Shown piece by piece: positions 27,914 through 35,805 of a stretch of 64,000 nucleotides of DNA. This DNA comes from Kutzneria buriramensis. Its GTDB lineage: Bacteria > Actinomycetota > Actinomycetes > Mycobacteriales > Pseudonocardiaceae. The translations under genes and the position numbers were made by a program. The stretch spans positions 62,001 to 126,000 of the forward strand of contig NZ_QUNO01000017.1 of assembly GCF_003387475.1 (NCBI RefSeq), given 5' to 3'. The notes under the pieces were generated by a model. That model was not told the origin of the DNA and did not search any database. It worked only from the letters and a program-made list of their open reading frames with translations. Numbering within the stretch: the stretch's first letter is position 1; each line of letters begins with the position of its first letter.

Positions 27914-29061
27914 CGGCTCACCTCGAAGGACAGCACGGCGTCGACCACCTGGTCCACATCGGACGGAGTGAGCCCGGCGTGCAGTGGGAGCCGCAGCAGC
28001 CGGTCGGCGATCCGTTCCGTCACCGGGCAGCCGGCGGCCGTGGTCCGGCCGAACCGCTGGCCGCCGGCGGACGTGTGCAGCGGCTGGTAGTGGAACGCTG
28101 CCAGCACGCTGCGGCGCTCGAGGTGCGCGAGCAGGGCCTGCCGGTTGGCGAGGTCGGGCAGCAGCAGGTAGTACAGGTGCGCCGGGTGGGCGCAGCCGTC
28201 CGGCACGGTCGGCTGGCCGATGCCCTGCTCCGCCGCCCAGCGGGCCAGCCGCGCGTGATACGCGGACCAGGCGGCGTGCCGGCGGCGCTGGATGTCGTCG
28301 AATCCCTCCAGCTGCGCGGTGAGGAACGCGGCGAGCAGTTCGGACGGCAGGAAGCTCGACCCGACGTCGACCCAGGTGTACTTGTCCACGACGCCGCGGA
28401 AGAACTGCCCGCGGTTGGTCCCCTTCTCTCGGATGATCTCGGCGCGGGAGGCGAGGTCGAGATCGTTGACGAGCAGGGCGCCGCCCTCGCCGCACTGGAC
28501 GTTCTTGGTGGCGTGAAAGCTCTGCGTGGCAAGGGCGCCGAGCGAGCCGAGCGGGCGGCCGCGGTAGCTGCCGCCCAGGCCGTGCGCGTTGTCCTCGACG
28601 ACGGTGAGGCCGTGCCGGGCCGCGACGGCCAGGATGGCGTCCATCTCGCAGGCGACGCCGGCGTAGTGCACGACGGCGATCGCCCGGGTCCGCGGGGTGA
28701 TGGCGGCCTCGATCAGCCGCTCGTCGATGTTCAACGTGTCCGGGCGGCAGTCCACGAACACCGGCACGGCGCCGCGCAGCACGAACGCGGTGGCCGTGGA
28801 CACGAACGCGAATGACGGCACGATCACCTCGTCGCCGGGCCGCAGGTCGAGCAGCAGGCCGCACATGTCCAACGCGCTCGTGCACGAGCAGGTCAGCAGC
28901 GTCCGGCCGGCGCCGGTCAGCTCGCCGATCAACGCGGCCGCGCGCGCGGTGAACGGCCCGTCGCCGGACAGCGCGCCGGCCATCGCCGCACCGAGGTACG
29001 CGTGTTCGCGACCGGTGAGAAAAGTGCCGTTCAGGCTGACGACCGAATTCACGTTGAGCAC
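27910..29061 (-). CDS. WecE-like DegT/DnrJ/EryC1 sugar aminotransferase
   Basis: 383 residues from a GTG at 29061; a second GTG three codons later is possible. DegT-family PLP motifs: CSCTSALDMCGLLLDLRPGD at the phosphate site, VVEDNAHGLGG (Asp to the pyridine N), and SFHATKNVQCGEGGAL with the Schiff-base Lys. The TKN-GEGG region and overall length match WecE/RffA (TDP-4-keto-6-deoxyglucose 4-aminotransferase). With the overlapping WecD-like acyltransferase it should yield a 4-acylamino-4,6-dideoxysugar. It is the first gene of the minus-strand glycosyltransferase run and is divergent from the precursor gene. Confidence 0.85.
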   Translation of the reverse strand: MLNVNSVVSLNGTFLTGREHAYLGAAMAGALSGDGPFTARAAALIGELTGAGRTLLTCSCTSALDMCGLLLDLRPGDEVIVPSFAFVSTATAFVLRGAVPVFVDCRPDTLNIDERLIEAAITPRTRAIAVVHYAGVACEMDAILAVAARHGLTVVEDNAHGLGGSYRGRPLGSLGALATQSFHATKNVQCGEGGALLVNDLDLASRAEIIREKGTNRGQFFRGVVDKYTWVDVGSSFLPSELLAAFLTAQLEGFDDIQRRRHAAWSAYHARLARWAAEQGIGQPTVPDGCAHPAHLYYLLLPDLANRQALLAHLERRSVLAAFHYQPLHTSAGGQRFGRTTAAGCPVTERIADRLLRLPLHAGLTPSDVDQVVDAVLSFEVSR

Positions 29062-29096
29062 ACAAAAATGCTATCAACGCCCCGGCCGCAATCGAA

Positions 29097-29120
29097 GACT
29101 GAAATTCAGAATCCGACTCA
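29097..29120 (-). promoter_or_regulatory. Relaxed copy of the system-2 direct-repeat element
   Basis: On the minus strand it reads TGAGTC, six extra bases, then TGAATTTCAGTC, 35 nt before the aminotransferase start and in the divergent gap to the precursor. It shares GAATTTCAGTC with the copy at 44975-44994. The 237-bp gap 29062-29298 holds no gene. Confidence 0.35.
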
Positions 29121-29298
29121 GGTATGAGCAGCGTCAGCCGAGGGGCGGAATTTTGCGGTCACTCCAACAACGCCGGACGGAGCGCCGAAACCAGCCGGAG
29201 AGCCGTAGCACGGCGCAGACTCAACCGGCATTCTCGATGCCAGGCCGAGGCCAGAAGGGACACGGCCGGTTACACCACAATTTATTTCGGAGGTATCC

Positions 29299-29433
29299 AT
29301 GTCGGACGCTTCGCTGTTGGCCGTCGATCTCGCGGACCTCGACGACCTCACCGTCGACGACCTGCTGGCGGGCGACAGCACGGACATCAGCCCGAAGATG
29401 GAGGCGTGCTGCTGCTCCTGGTGCGGCTGCTGA
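29299..29433 (+). CDS. Thiazolylpeptide-type RiPP precursor peptide (core ACCCSWCGC)
   Basis: 44 residues from ATG 29299, with GGAGG seven bases upstream. The leader (residues 1 to about 35) is acidic and amphipathic, with nine Asp and segments LADLDDLTVDDLLAGD and ISPKME, like thiopeptide leaders recognised by ocin-ThiF proteins. The core has Cys37-39, Ser40, Trp41, Cys42, Gly43 and a C-terminal Cys44. Five Cys and one Ser predict thiazoles, not the two Ser-derived dehydroalanines needed for a thiopeptide pyridine. The C-terminal Cys is the expected substrate of the flavoprotein decarboxylase two genes downstream. A 15-bp hairpin follows the gene. It sits in the middle of the cluster with YcaO and dehydrogenases 10 kb away. 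The cleavage site is not certain: before Cys37, or before Ala36. Confidence 0.88.
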   Translation: MSDASLLAVDLADLDDLTVDDLLAGDSTDISPKMEACCCSWCGC

Positions 29434-29473
29434 TTTCTGCCGTCCGGCGGTCTTCACCCGGGACCGCAGGTCA

Positions 29474-29514
29474 GGGTGTTTCCCGGGGCGTTCCCCTCAC
29501 CCCGGGAAACACCC
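29474..29514 (+). terminator. Hairpin behind the azole-peptide precursor
   Basis: A perfect 15-bp stem (GGGTGTTTCCCGGGG, 29474-29488; its complement at 29500-29514) with an 11-nt loop begins 40 nt after the precursor stop and ends 42 nt before the next gene. No T-run follows, so partial read-through into the glycosyltransferase and decarboxylase is expected. Confidence 0.75.
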
Positions 29515-29556
29515 ACCTGCCGGCCCCGTTCCGGCATTAAGGGGTGCTCCGGTCCG

Positions 29557-30684
29557 ATGCGTGTGCTGCTCGCCTCATGGGGATGGCCTTCGCACTATTT
29601 CCCGCTCGTCCCCACCGGCTGGGCATTCCGGTCGGCCGGGCACGACGTGCGGGTGGCCACCCAGCCCGGGCTGGTCGACGTCGTGCTGAATTCCGGCCTG
29701 CCCGCGGTCGCGGTCGGCCGGGACATCGACGTGCCCGATATCGTGCGCAAGGCGCGCGAACGCCTGGCCCCCGGGGCCCGGCCCGCGGCGCCGTTCTTCT
29801 TCGATCCCTATCTGGCCGCCGCCGAATCGATGGTCGACGACCTGCTCCGGCGGGCCGAGTCAGAGCGACCGGACCTGGTGGTCTACGAGCCGACGACATA
29901 TGCGGCCCCGCTGGTCGCCGCGCGACTGGGAATTCCGCGCGTCCGGCAGTTGTGGGGGCCGGACTTCCTGTGGCAGCTGCGTGACCGTGAACGCGCGGCA
30001 CTCGCCCCGCTGGCCGAGCGCCTGGGGCTCGACGGCATCAGCCCCGCGACCGACGACACGCTCGACCCCTGCCCGGCGGGCATGCGGGTGGCCACGGAGT
30101 ATCGCCGCCATCCGGTGCGTTACGTGCCCTACAACGGCAACGCCGCCGTCCCGGACCTGCCGCCGCGTGGCGACCGCCCCCGGGTGTGCGTGACCATCGG
30201 CAGTACCCTGCCCAAGATCGGCGGCCAGCCCGACTCGCTCGGCGAAACCCTTGCCGCACTTGCGGATTTTGACGTCGTCCTGGCCACCTCGGCACCGCCG
30301 TCGACGGCCGTGCCGCCGCACGTGACGGTGATGGAGTCCGTGCCGTTCACCGCGCTGCTGCCCACCTGCGACGTGCTCGTGCACCAGGGCGGGCCCGGCA
30401 CGATGATGACCGCGCTCGCCCTCGGAGTGCCGCAGCTCGTGCTGCCCTCCTTCCTCCCCGAGCAGCCCTTCTACGCCGACAAGATCGTCCGCCAGGGCGC
30501 CGCGCTGGCGCTGCGTCCCGCGTCGGCGACCGCGACGGCGGTCGCCGACCGGGTCGCCCGGCTGGTTCGGGACCCCGCGTTCCGGTCGGCGGCCGCACGC
30601 CTGCGCGCCGAGAACGACGCGCTGCCCAGCCCCGCCGACGCGGTGTCCGCCCTGGCCCACAACGGGAGTAGCCATGTCCTCTGA
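29557..30684 (+). CDS. DesVII/EryCIII-like glycosyltransferase
   Basis: 375 residues, GT1 family but of a different subgroup from the MGT array. N-terminus MRVLLASWGWPSHYFPLVPT, and C-terminal signature VHQGGPGTMMTALALGVPQ followed by PEQPFYADKI, as in macrolide/angucycline glycosyltransferases. The active-site His of the second domain is present; the N-terminal base is in a SHYFPL segment. It is the first enzyme gene after the precursor and overlaps the decarboxylase by 11 nt, so it may add the first sugar to the peptide. No DesVIII-type helper is visible nearby, though the two His-less MGTs could serve as partners (speculative). Confidence 0.9.
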   Translation: MRVLLASWGWPSHYFPLVPTGWAFRSAGHDVRVATQPGLVDVVLNSGLPAVAVGRDIDVPDIVRKARERLAPGARPAAPFFFDPYLAAAESMVDDLLRRAESERPDLVVYEPTTYAAPLVAARLGIPRVRQLWGPDFLWQLRDRERAALAPLAERLGLDGISPATDDTLDPCPAGMRVATEYRRHPVRYVPYNGNAAVPDLPPRGDRPRVCVTIGSTLPKIGGQPDSLGETLAALADFDVVLATSAPPSTAVPPHVTVMESVPFTALLPTCDVLVHQGGPGTMMTALALGVPQLVLPSFLPEQPFYADKIVRQGAALALRPASATATAVADRVARLVRDPAFRSAAARLRAENDALPSPADAVSALAHNGSSHVL

Positions 30685-31285
30685 TGCCCGGTGGAATCCG
30701 CGGGCGAACGCCGCCCCGCCGTTCGGCGCCCGCCGGCTGCTTCTGCTCGTCACCGGCTCGTCGGCGGCGGTGTTCCTGCCGCCGTGGCTGAGCTGGCTCT
30801 GCTTCGGCTACCCCGACCTGGAGTGCAAGGTCGTGCTGACCAGGTCCGCGCAGCACTTCGTGACCGCCGAGGGCCTTCGCCCGCTCGGGCCGTCCGAGGT
30901 GCTCGCCGACGACTGGTCCCCCGCGTCTCGGGACCGTTCGCTGCACGTCGAGCTCGCCCAGTGGCCCGACGCGGTGGCGGTCTACCCCGGCAGCATGAAC
31001 TTCCTCGCCCGCTTCGCCCTCGGCGCCGTGGACACTCCCGCCCTGCTCGCGCTCCAGTGCACGACCGCCCCGATCGCCATCGCGGCGGCCCTGCCGCCCG
31101 GCGGTTGGGACTGCGCCGCCATGCTCCGCCACCGCCGCGAGCTGGCCGATCGTCCCAACGTCGCCGTGCTGCCGCCGGTGCCCGGCCGCAGCATGACCAC
31201 CGGCCAGCAGAACGGGAACCAGCCGGGTTCCCTGCCGGAGCTGATCACCCTGCTGGAGCGCACCCGCACAGCCCTGGCGAGCTGA
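30674..31285 (+). CDS. HFCD-type flavoprotein Cys decarboxylase (EpiD/MrsD/TvaF family)
   Basis: 203 residues. FMN-binding start LLLLVTGSSAAVFLP, catalytic His91 in LHVELAQWPDAVAVYPGS and the flavin-site segment PGSMNFLARFALGAVD identify the homo-oligomeric flavin-containing Cys decarboxylases. The substrate-recognition clamp of EpiD is only loosely matched (PPGGWDCAAM). These enzymes oxidatively decarboxylate a C-terminal Cys of a RiPP precursor to an aminoenethiol. The precursor at 29299 ends in Cys, and the genes are co-directional, so this is the natural substrate. A 4'-phosphopantothenoylcysteine decarboxylase role is unlikely because the synthetase half is missing. ATG at 30674 with GGGAG upstream. 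Confidence 0.85.
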   Translation: MSSDARWNPRANAAPPFGARRLLLLVTGSSAAVFLPPWLSWLCFGYPDLECKVVLTRSAQHFVTAEGLRPLGPSEVLADDWSPASRDRSLHVELAQWPDAVAVYPGSMNFLARFALGAVDTPALLALQCTTAPIAIAAALPPGGWDCAAMLRHRRELADRPNVAVLPPVPGRSMTTGQQNGNQPGSLPELITLLERTRTALAS

Positions 31286-31297
31286 CACCCGGCGGCG

Positions 31298-32437
31298 CTA
31301 GCCGGCCGCAGCCTCCACATGGTCCGCCGCCGCCGCGGCGCCGCCACTCGCCCGCATCTCCGCCCCCATCGCCGCGAGCCGTTCCCGGGTCGCGGCGTCC
31401 TCGGCGACCGCGAGCACGGCCGACCGCAACGCCTCGGCGGTGGCCCTGCGCACACTCAACGCCCGGCCCAGCCCCAGCTCCACGAGCCGGCGGGCGTTGG
31501 TCACCTGCTCGGGCAGCCTGGGCACCGCAACGACCGGAACGCGCAGGTACAACGCCTCCATCAGGCTGTTCATCCCGGCATGCGTGACAAAGGCCCGTGC
31601 CGTCGACAGCAGCTCCATCTGCGGCACCCACGGCAGTGCCGTGACGTTGCGTGGGAGCGGGCCGAGCGCCGCGGCATCCGTGCGGGAGCCCACCGACATG
31701 ACCACCTCCCAGTCCAGGTCGGCGAAGGCGTCGGCGCATGTCCGGTAGAACTCGGGATGGGCGGTGTTGATCGAGCCGAGGGAGACCAGGAGCAGCGGCC
31801 GCCGTCCGTCCGCGCGCGCCCGGGCTGCTGGCGGATCGGCGAGGCACGGGCCGACGAAGGAGTAGCCGGCGCCGAACTCGTGGCCGGCGGGCTGATAACT
31901 CCGCGGCAGCAGCACGATCCCACCGTCGAAGCCGGCGGCGTAGTGCTGCTCCGCCGTCCGGTCGATGCCTTGGCGCCGCAGGAACTCCGTCAGGGTGGTC
32001 AGCAGCCGCGAGACGTCCTGGTGCCCGTGGCCGTACCGGGCGGTCCAGTGCGTGCGGGACGCGAGGAACGACCACACCTGCACCTGTGGGATGTCCCATC
32101 GCGTGGCCAGCAGCCGCAGCGCGGACGCGGGATCCTCGGACACCACCACGTCCGGCCGGTCGGTGGCGAAGGCGGCCGCCAGTTCGGGCAGCGTCGCGAT
32201 GGCCTCGTCGAGCAACAGCAGCGGCAGGCCGAAGAAGTCCTTGGGCCAGGCCCGCGGGTCACGCGGCAGCCGGGACCGGTAGCCGACCGGCCGCGCGCCG
32301 GCCGCGGCGACCCGGTCGGCGAACGCGTCCGTGACCGCGTAGCTGACGCGGTGTCCCCGGCGCCTGAGTTCGGCGACGATGCCCAGCATCGGACCGACAT
32401 GACTGGTCGTCATGCCGGTGGCGAAGGCGATGTGCAC
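31298..32437 (-). CDS. MGT-type glycosyltransferase 5
   Basis: 379 residues from GTG 32437. Intact landmarks: GMTTSHVGPMLG (catalytic-type His), LPRSYQPAGHEFG and FVTHAGMNSLMEALYLRVP with the diphosphate-binding His, then RLPEQVTNARRL. It is more diverged from the four tandem paralogues than they are from each other and is placed separately, converging on the decarboxylase gene with 12 nt between stops. Sugar and acceptor unknown; probably another step in assembling the oligosaccharide. Confidence 0.92.
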   Translation of the reverse strand: MHIAFATGMTTSHVGPMLGIVAELRRRGHRVSYAVTDAFADRVAAAGARPVGYRSRLPRDPRAWPKDFFGLPLLLLDEAIATLPELAAAFATDRPDVVVSEDPASALRLLATRWDIPQVQVWSFLASRTHWTARYGHGHQDVSRLLTTLTEFLRRQGIDRTAEQHYAAGFDGGIVLLPRSYQPAGHEFGAGYSFVGPCLADPPAARARADGRRPLLLVSLGSINTAHPEFYRTCADAFADLDWEVVMSVGSRTDAAALGPLPRNVTALPWVPQMELLSTARAFVTHAGMNSLMEALYLRVPVVAVPRLPEQVTNARRLVELGLGRALSVRRATAEALRSAVLAVAEDAATRERLAAMGAEMRASGGAAAAADHVEAAAG

Positions 32438-32450
32438 GAGGCATGCTCCA

Positions 32451-32479
32451 TTGTGGTCGTGTCCGGCAGCCGGTATAAT
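32451..32479 (+). promoter_or_regulatory. Near-consensus promoter for a leaderless transcript
   Basis: TTGTGG (32451-32456), 17 nt, TATAAT (32474-32479). The expected transcription start, about 7 nt further, coincides with the A of the ATG at 32486, so the mRNA would be leaderless. This is the clearest consensus promoter in the window. Confidence 0.7.
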
Positions 32480-32485
32480 TGGTCT

Positions 32486-32869
32486 ATGCCATTGCCCGAG
32501 GCGGTCCGGGAACGCTGCCGCCGCTTCCTGCGGCCCGGTGACCGGATCCGATACGTGTTCCCCGCGATGAGCCTGTCCATCGGCCGGTCCGCGGGCACCG
32601 CGCCGTTCCTGGTCGTCGTCGGTGAGGCCGAGGTGCTGGTGCTGGGCTGCGGCGTCTTCCGGCGCAACAACCCCAAGTCGGTCTGGGCCCGGCACCCGGC
32701 GACGGTGCGGCTGGGCCCGGTGGAGACCGGCGGCTCGCTCAAGCCCACCATCAGGCTCGGCGAGCTCGTGCTCGAACTGGACGAGGAGTACGCCGCGGTG
32801 GTGACCGCCGCGGACGCCGAACGGCTCAACACCGACCAGCTTCCCGCGGATCCGTTCCCCGACCTGTGA
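32486..32869 (+). CDS. Small conserved-looking protein of unknown function, leaderless mRNA
   Basis: 127 residues; I do not recognise the family with certainty. It has an amphipathic N-terminus (PEAVRERCRRFLRPGDRIRY), a beta-rich middle (FLVVVGEAEVLVLGCGVFRR) and a segment LGELVLELDEEYAAVVTAAD, resembling small PH-like or cyclic-nucleotide-type beta proteins. No signal peptide or membrane helix. There is no ribosome-binding site; the promoter places the start of transcription at the ATG. The last 44 nt overlap the 3' end of the convergent P450. It is the only single-gene plus-strand unit in the otherwise minus-strand second half of the cluster. It may be a housekeeping or resistance protein; no function is assigned. 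Confidence 0.65.
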   Translation: MPLPEAVRERCRRFLRPGDRIRYVFPAMSLSIGRSAGTAPFLVVVGEAEVLVLGCGVFRRNNPKSVWARHPATVRLGPVETGGSLKPTIRLGELVLELDEEYAAVVTAADAERLNTDQLPADPFPDL

Positions 32870-34028
32870 ACGTGACCGGCACCGCGTCGAGCCGGTGCAG
32901 CACGCTGACCTGACGCCACCGCAGCTCGTACGGCGGGCAGCCCAGCGCGAGATCGGGAAAGCGCCGCAGCAGGCCGTCGACGGCGACCCGCGCCTCCATC
33001 CGCGCCAGCGGCGCGCCGAGGCAGAAGTGGATGCCGTGCCCGAAGGCGAGGTGGCGCCGGTCGGGCCGGGTCACGTCGAGCCGGCTCGGGTCCCGGAACC
33101 GCCTCGGGTCGCGGTTGGCCGCCGCAAGTCCGATGTGGACCATGCTGCCGGCGTGGACCGGCGCCCCGCCGAGGTCGAGGTCCTCTGCGGCGATGCGAAC
33201 GGCGGTCTGGCCGGCCGATCCCTCGTAGCGGAGCAGTTCCTCCACCAGGGCCTCGGGATCCGCGCCCCGCATGCGATCCGGCTCACGCAGCAGCACGGCC
33301 ACGCCGTTGCTGATCAGGTTGGTCGTGGTCTCCAACCCCGCCATCACCAGCACCACGCACAGCGCGCTCAGCTCACGCTCGCTGAGCCGGTCGTCGGCGG
33401 TGACGAGGGCGCTGAGCAGGTCGTCACCGGGCGTCTCCCGCTTGGCGGCCACCAGCCGGGCGAAGTAGGCCCGGATCCGGCGTGCCCGCTCGCGCGGCGG
33501 CAGCGGCGCGCCGCGGACACCCAGCGTCCGGGCGGCCCAGGTGGCGAACGCGTCGCGGTCGCCGGCCGGCACGCCGAGCAGCGCGCAGAGGACCCGCACC
33601 GACAGCGGGAAGGCGAATTCCGATACCAGTTCGGCGGTTCCGCGGGGCGCCATGTCGTCCAGCAGCGTGCCGACGACGCGCCGCACCTCGGGCCGCAGCC
33701 GCTCGACCCGAGCCGGGGTGAACGTCCGGGACAGCAGCCCGCGCAGCCGTGTGTGGTCCGGCGGATCGCTGTTGATCATCGGCAGGAACGTGTCGTCGCC
33801 GTCGTCGACCAGCCCGGTGTGCCGGGGATCGTTGGACAGCCTGCGGTCGGTGAGCGCCGAGCGAGCCAGGTCGTAGCCGGTCACCAGCCAGTACTCGAAG
33901 CCGTCCGGCGTGCGGATCCGATGCACCGGGCCGATCTCGTGCAGCCGCGCGTAGATCTCGTCGGGACGGGTGAGCAGGTCGGCCGGCGCGATCTCGATCG
34001 CCTCGGCGCGGTGTCCGGTCAGCCCCAT
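32826..34028 (-). CDS. Cytochrome P450
   Basis: 400 residues from ATG 34028. I-helix VLVMAGLETTTNLIS (the usual acid/alcohol-pair region reads GLETT), ExxR helix LVEELLRYEG and heme loop FGHGIHFCLGAPLARM. Close in architecture to the P450 at 21222-22388. It overlaps the 4-ketoreductase gene by 10 nt, so it is co-expressed with the deoxysugar genes. Hydroxylation of the azole peptide, for example at Trp or a beta-carbon, would create attachment points for sugars; this is inference. The 3' end overlaps the leaderless gene on the other strand. Confidence 0.94.
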   Translation of the reverse strand: MGLTGHRAEAIEIAPADLLTRPDEIYARLHEIGPVHRIRTPDGFEYWLVTGYDLARSALTDRRLSNDPRHTGLVDDGDDTFLPMINSDPPDHTRLRGLLSRTFTPARVERLRPEVRRVVGTLLDDMAPRGTAELVSEFAFPLSVRVLCALLGVPAGDRDAFATWAARTLGVRGAPLPPRERARRIRAYFARLVAAKRETPGDDLLSALVTADDRLSERELSALCVVLVMAGLETTTNLISNGVAVLLREPDRMRGADPEALVEELLRYEGSAGQTAVRIAAEDLDLGGAPVHAGSMVHIGLAAANRDPRRFRDPSRLDVTRPDRRHLAFGHGIHFCLGAPLARMEARVAVDGLLRRFPDLALGCPPYELRWRQVSVLHRLDAVPVTFTGRGTDPREAGRC

Positions 34029-34819
34029 GCGCCGAGCTTGACAGTGGATCCGCCCCCGGTCTTCAGTCCCGAGGCTGAATCCGGCCAGGAGTTCAGGTAT
34101 CGGTCCAGCAGCGCCGGCAGGTGACGGACCCCGAAGTCGATCGCCGCGAATTCGGGCACCAGCTCGTGCAGCCGGCTCACATCGGCGACGGTCCGTCCGG
34201 CCCGGCCGGGCACCGCGATCCGCCGGGGCCGCACCCCCAGCCGCCGCTCGATCTCGGTCACGATCCGCTCCACCGGCTCCGGCGTCGCGGAGGCGACATT
34301 CACCGTCTGGCAACGGGTCTCGGCCAGCAGCCGGTCCACGGCGAGGACCAGGTGCCGCACGTCGAGCAGGTCGCGATGAGCTCCACTGTGGATGGACACG
34401 ACGCCGGAACGCACCTGGGCGGCCAGGAACGGCATCATCTGCCAGGGTTGCTGGGCGCGCCCGACCAGGTGACTGATCCGCAGGATCAGCCACGGCACGC
34501 CGGAGTCCCGGACGACGGACTCCATCGCGAGCTTGTGCCAGCCGTACGCACTGACCGGGTGCGCCGGCTCGTCCTCCGTCCGTGGCTCGCCGGTCGCGCC
34601 GTACAGCGCCGCCGAAGCCGTCGAGCAGAAGACCACCGTGTGCCCGAGCGCCCGGCACTCCCGCAGCGTCGCCAGCACGAGTTCGCGCTCCCGGGCGAAC
34701 TCGGCGTCGTCGGTGACGGACGTGCTGGACACGCCGGCGGCGATGACCGTCACCTGGGGATGACGGTCCCGCAGCGCGCCCAGCTCACGCGCGATGAAGC
34801 CGGTGCCGATGATCCTCAT
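34019..34819 (-). CDS. NDP-hexose 4-ketoreductase (extended SDR)
   Basis: 266 residues, short for the family. N-terminal nucleotide site MRIIGTGFIARELG (GxGxxA/G), catalytic YGWHK with the Ser/Thr in FCSTASAALYG, and LRISHLVGR. These match TDP-4-keto-6-deoxyhexose 4-ketoreductases. It overlaps the 3-ketoreductase gene (ATGA) in a four-gene sugar cassette with the P450. It would carry out the final reduction to a 2,6-dideoxyhexose; the stereochemistry at C4 cannot be deduced. Confidence 0.8.
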   Translation of the reverse strand: MRIIGTGFIARELGALRDRHPQVTVIAAGVSSTSVTDDAEFARERELVLATLRECRALGHTVVFCSTASAALYGATGEPRTEDEPAHPVSAYGWHKLAMESVVRDSGVPWLILRISHLVGRAQQPWQMMPFLAAQVRSGVVSIHSGAHRDLLDVRHLVLAVDRLLAETRCQTVNVASATPEPVERIVTEIERRLGVRPRRIAVPGRAGRTVADVSRLHELVPEFAAIDFGVRHLPALLDRYLNSWPDSASGLKTGGGSTVKLGAWG

Positions 34820-35805
34820 GCCACCCGCCACCCTCCGGTGATCGCCATCTCCCGGACCTGCTCGGCCAACTCGACAGTGCGCACCGCATGCGCGCACCAC
34901 CGGGCCTCGGCCGGGTGCCGCGCCGACCGGCCGGCGAGCACGGCATCGGCGAAGGATCCGACGGCCGCGGCGATCTGATCGGCCGGCTCCAGGGGCACGG
35001 CCTCATCCTCGATTCGCAACACCGGCCGCCAGTCCGCCGGCGGCGTGTACGCGCGGTCCAGTCGTGCCGCCGCGGCAGTGCCGTGCAACGAGTACGAACA
35101 TTCGTAGCTGTGCTCGAAACCGAAGCCGATGGTCGCCAGAACGCCGTCCTTGGTGACGAGCAACGCCTGACCGGCCACGTCCACGCCCCTGCGGTCATCC
35201 ACCAGCAGGCTCGCGCCGACCACCCGGATATCCCCGCCCAGCAGCAACTGGGCCGCCCGCAGTGGGTAGACGCCGACGTCGAGCAGCGCGCCGCCGCCCA
35301 GCTCGCGGCGGTAGCGAACGTCGTGCGGCGGCAGCGGCGGAATGCAGAACGAGCCATGGAAGGCCCGCAGCCGCCCGAGCCGCCCCGCCGCGAGCAACTC
35401 ACGGACCTGAGCGTGCTGGGGGTGGTGGGGAAAGAGGAAGTTGTCCCGCAGCAGCAGCCCGTGATTCGCGGCCAGGCGCACCAGTCGTCGGGCGTCCCAG
35501 GGCCGCAGCGCCAGTGGCTTCTCCGCCAACACGTGCTTTCCCGCGCGCAGCGCCGCCTCGATCCACCGGGGGCGGAGGGCGAGCGGCAGCGGCAGGTACA
35601 CCACGTCGATGTCGTCACGGCCGAGCAATTCATCGTAACCCGTTGCCGCACAGCGGAACTCGGCCGCGAAGCGGGCCGCCTTGGCCGGCTCGCGGCTGGC
35701 CACTGCGGCCACCTCCGTCCGCGGATGTGCCCGCAACGCCGGCAGCATCCGCCGCCACGCGAAGGAGGCGCACCCCAGCACCCCGAAGCGCACGACGCCG
35801 GTCAC
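34816..35805 (-). CDS. NDP-hexose 3-ketoreductase (Gfo/Idh/MocA family)
   Basis: 329 residues from GTG 35805, overlapping the dehydratase stop (GTGA). Rossmann start FGVLGCASFAWRRMLPAL, catalytic EKPLA in HVLAEKPLALRP, and the C-terminal beta-sheet domain with GGGALLDVGVYPLRAAQLLL. This family reduces the 3-keto intermediate made by the 2,3-dehydratase, as TylC1/KijD10-type enzymes do. Gene order dehydratase, 3-ketoreductase, 4-ketoreductase defines 2-deoxygenation and 2,6-dideoxysugar formation. Confidence 0.88.
   Translation of the reverse strand: MTGVVRFGVLGCASFAWRRMLPALRAHPRTEVAAVASREPAKAARFAAEFRCAATGYDELLGRDDIDVVYLPLPLALRPRWIEAALRAGKHVLAEKPLALRPWDARRLVRLAANHGLLLRDNFLFPHHPQHAQVRELLAAGRLGRLRAFHGSFCIPPLPPHDVRYRRELGGGALLDVGVYPLRAAQLLLGGDIRVVGASLLVDDRRGVDVAGQALLVTKDGVLATIGFGFEHSYECSYSLHGTAAAARLDRAYTPPADWRPVLRIEDEAVPLEPADQIAAAVGSFADAVLAGRSARHPAEARWCAHAVRTVELAEQVREMAITGGWRVA

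Noticed and set aside
30674-31285. Phosphopantothenoylcysteine decarboxylase (CoaB/C)
   Set aside because: It is a single flavoprotein domain of 203 residues without the synthetase half, located directly behind a Cys-ending precursor.
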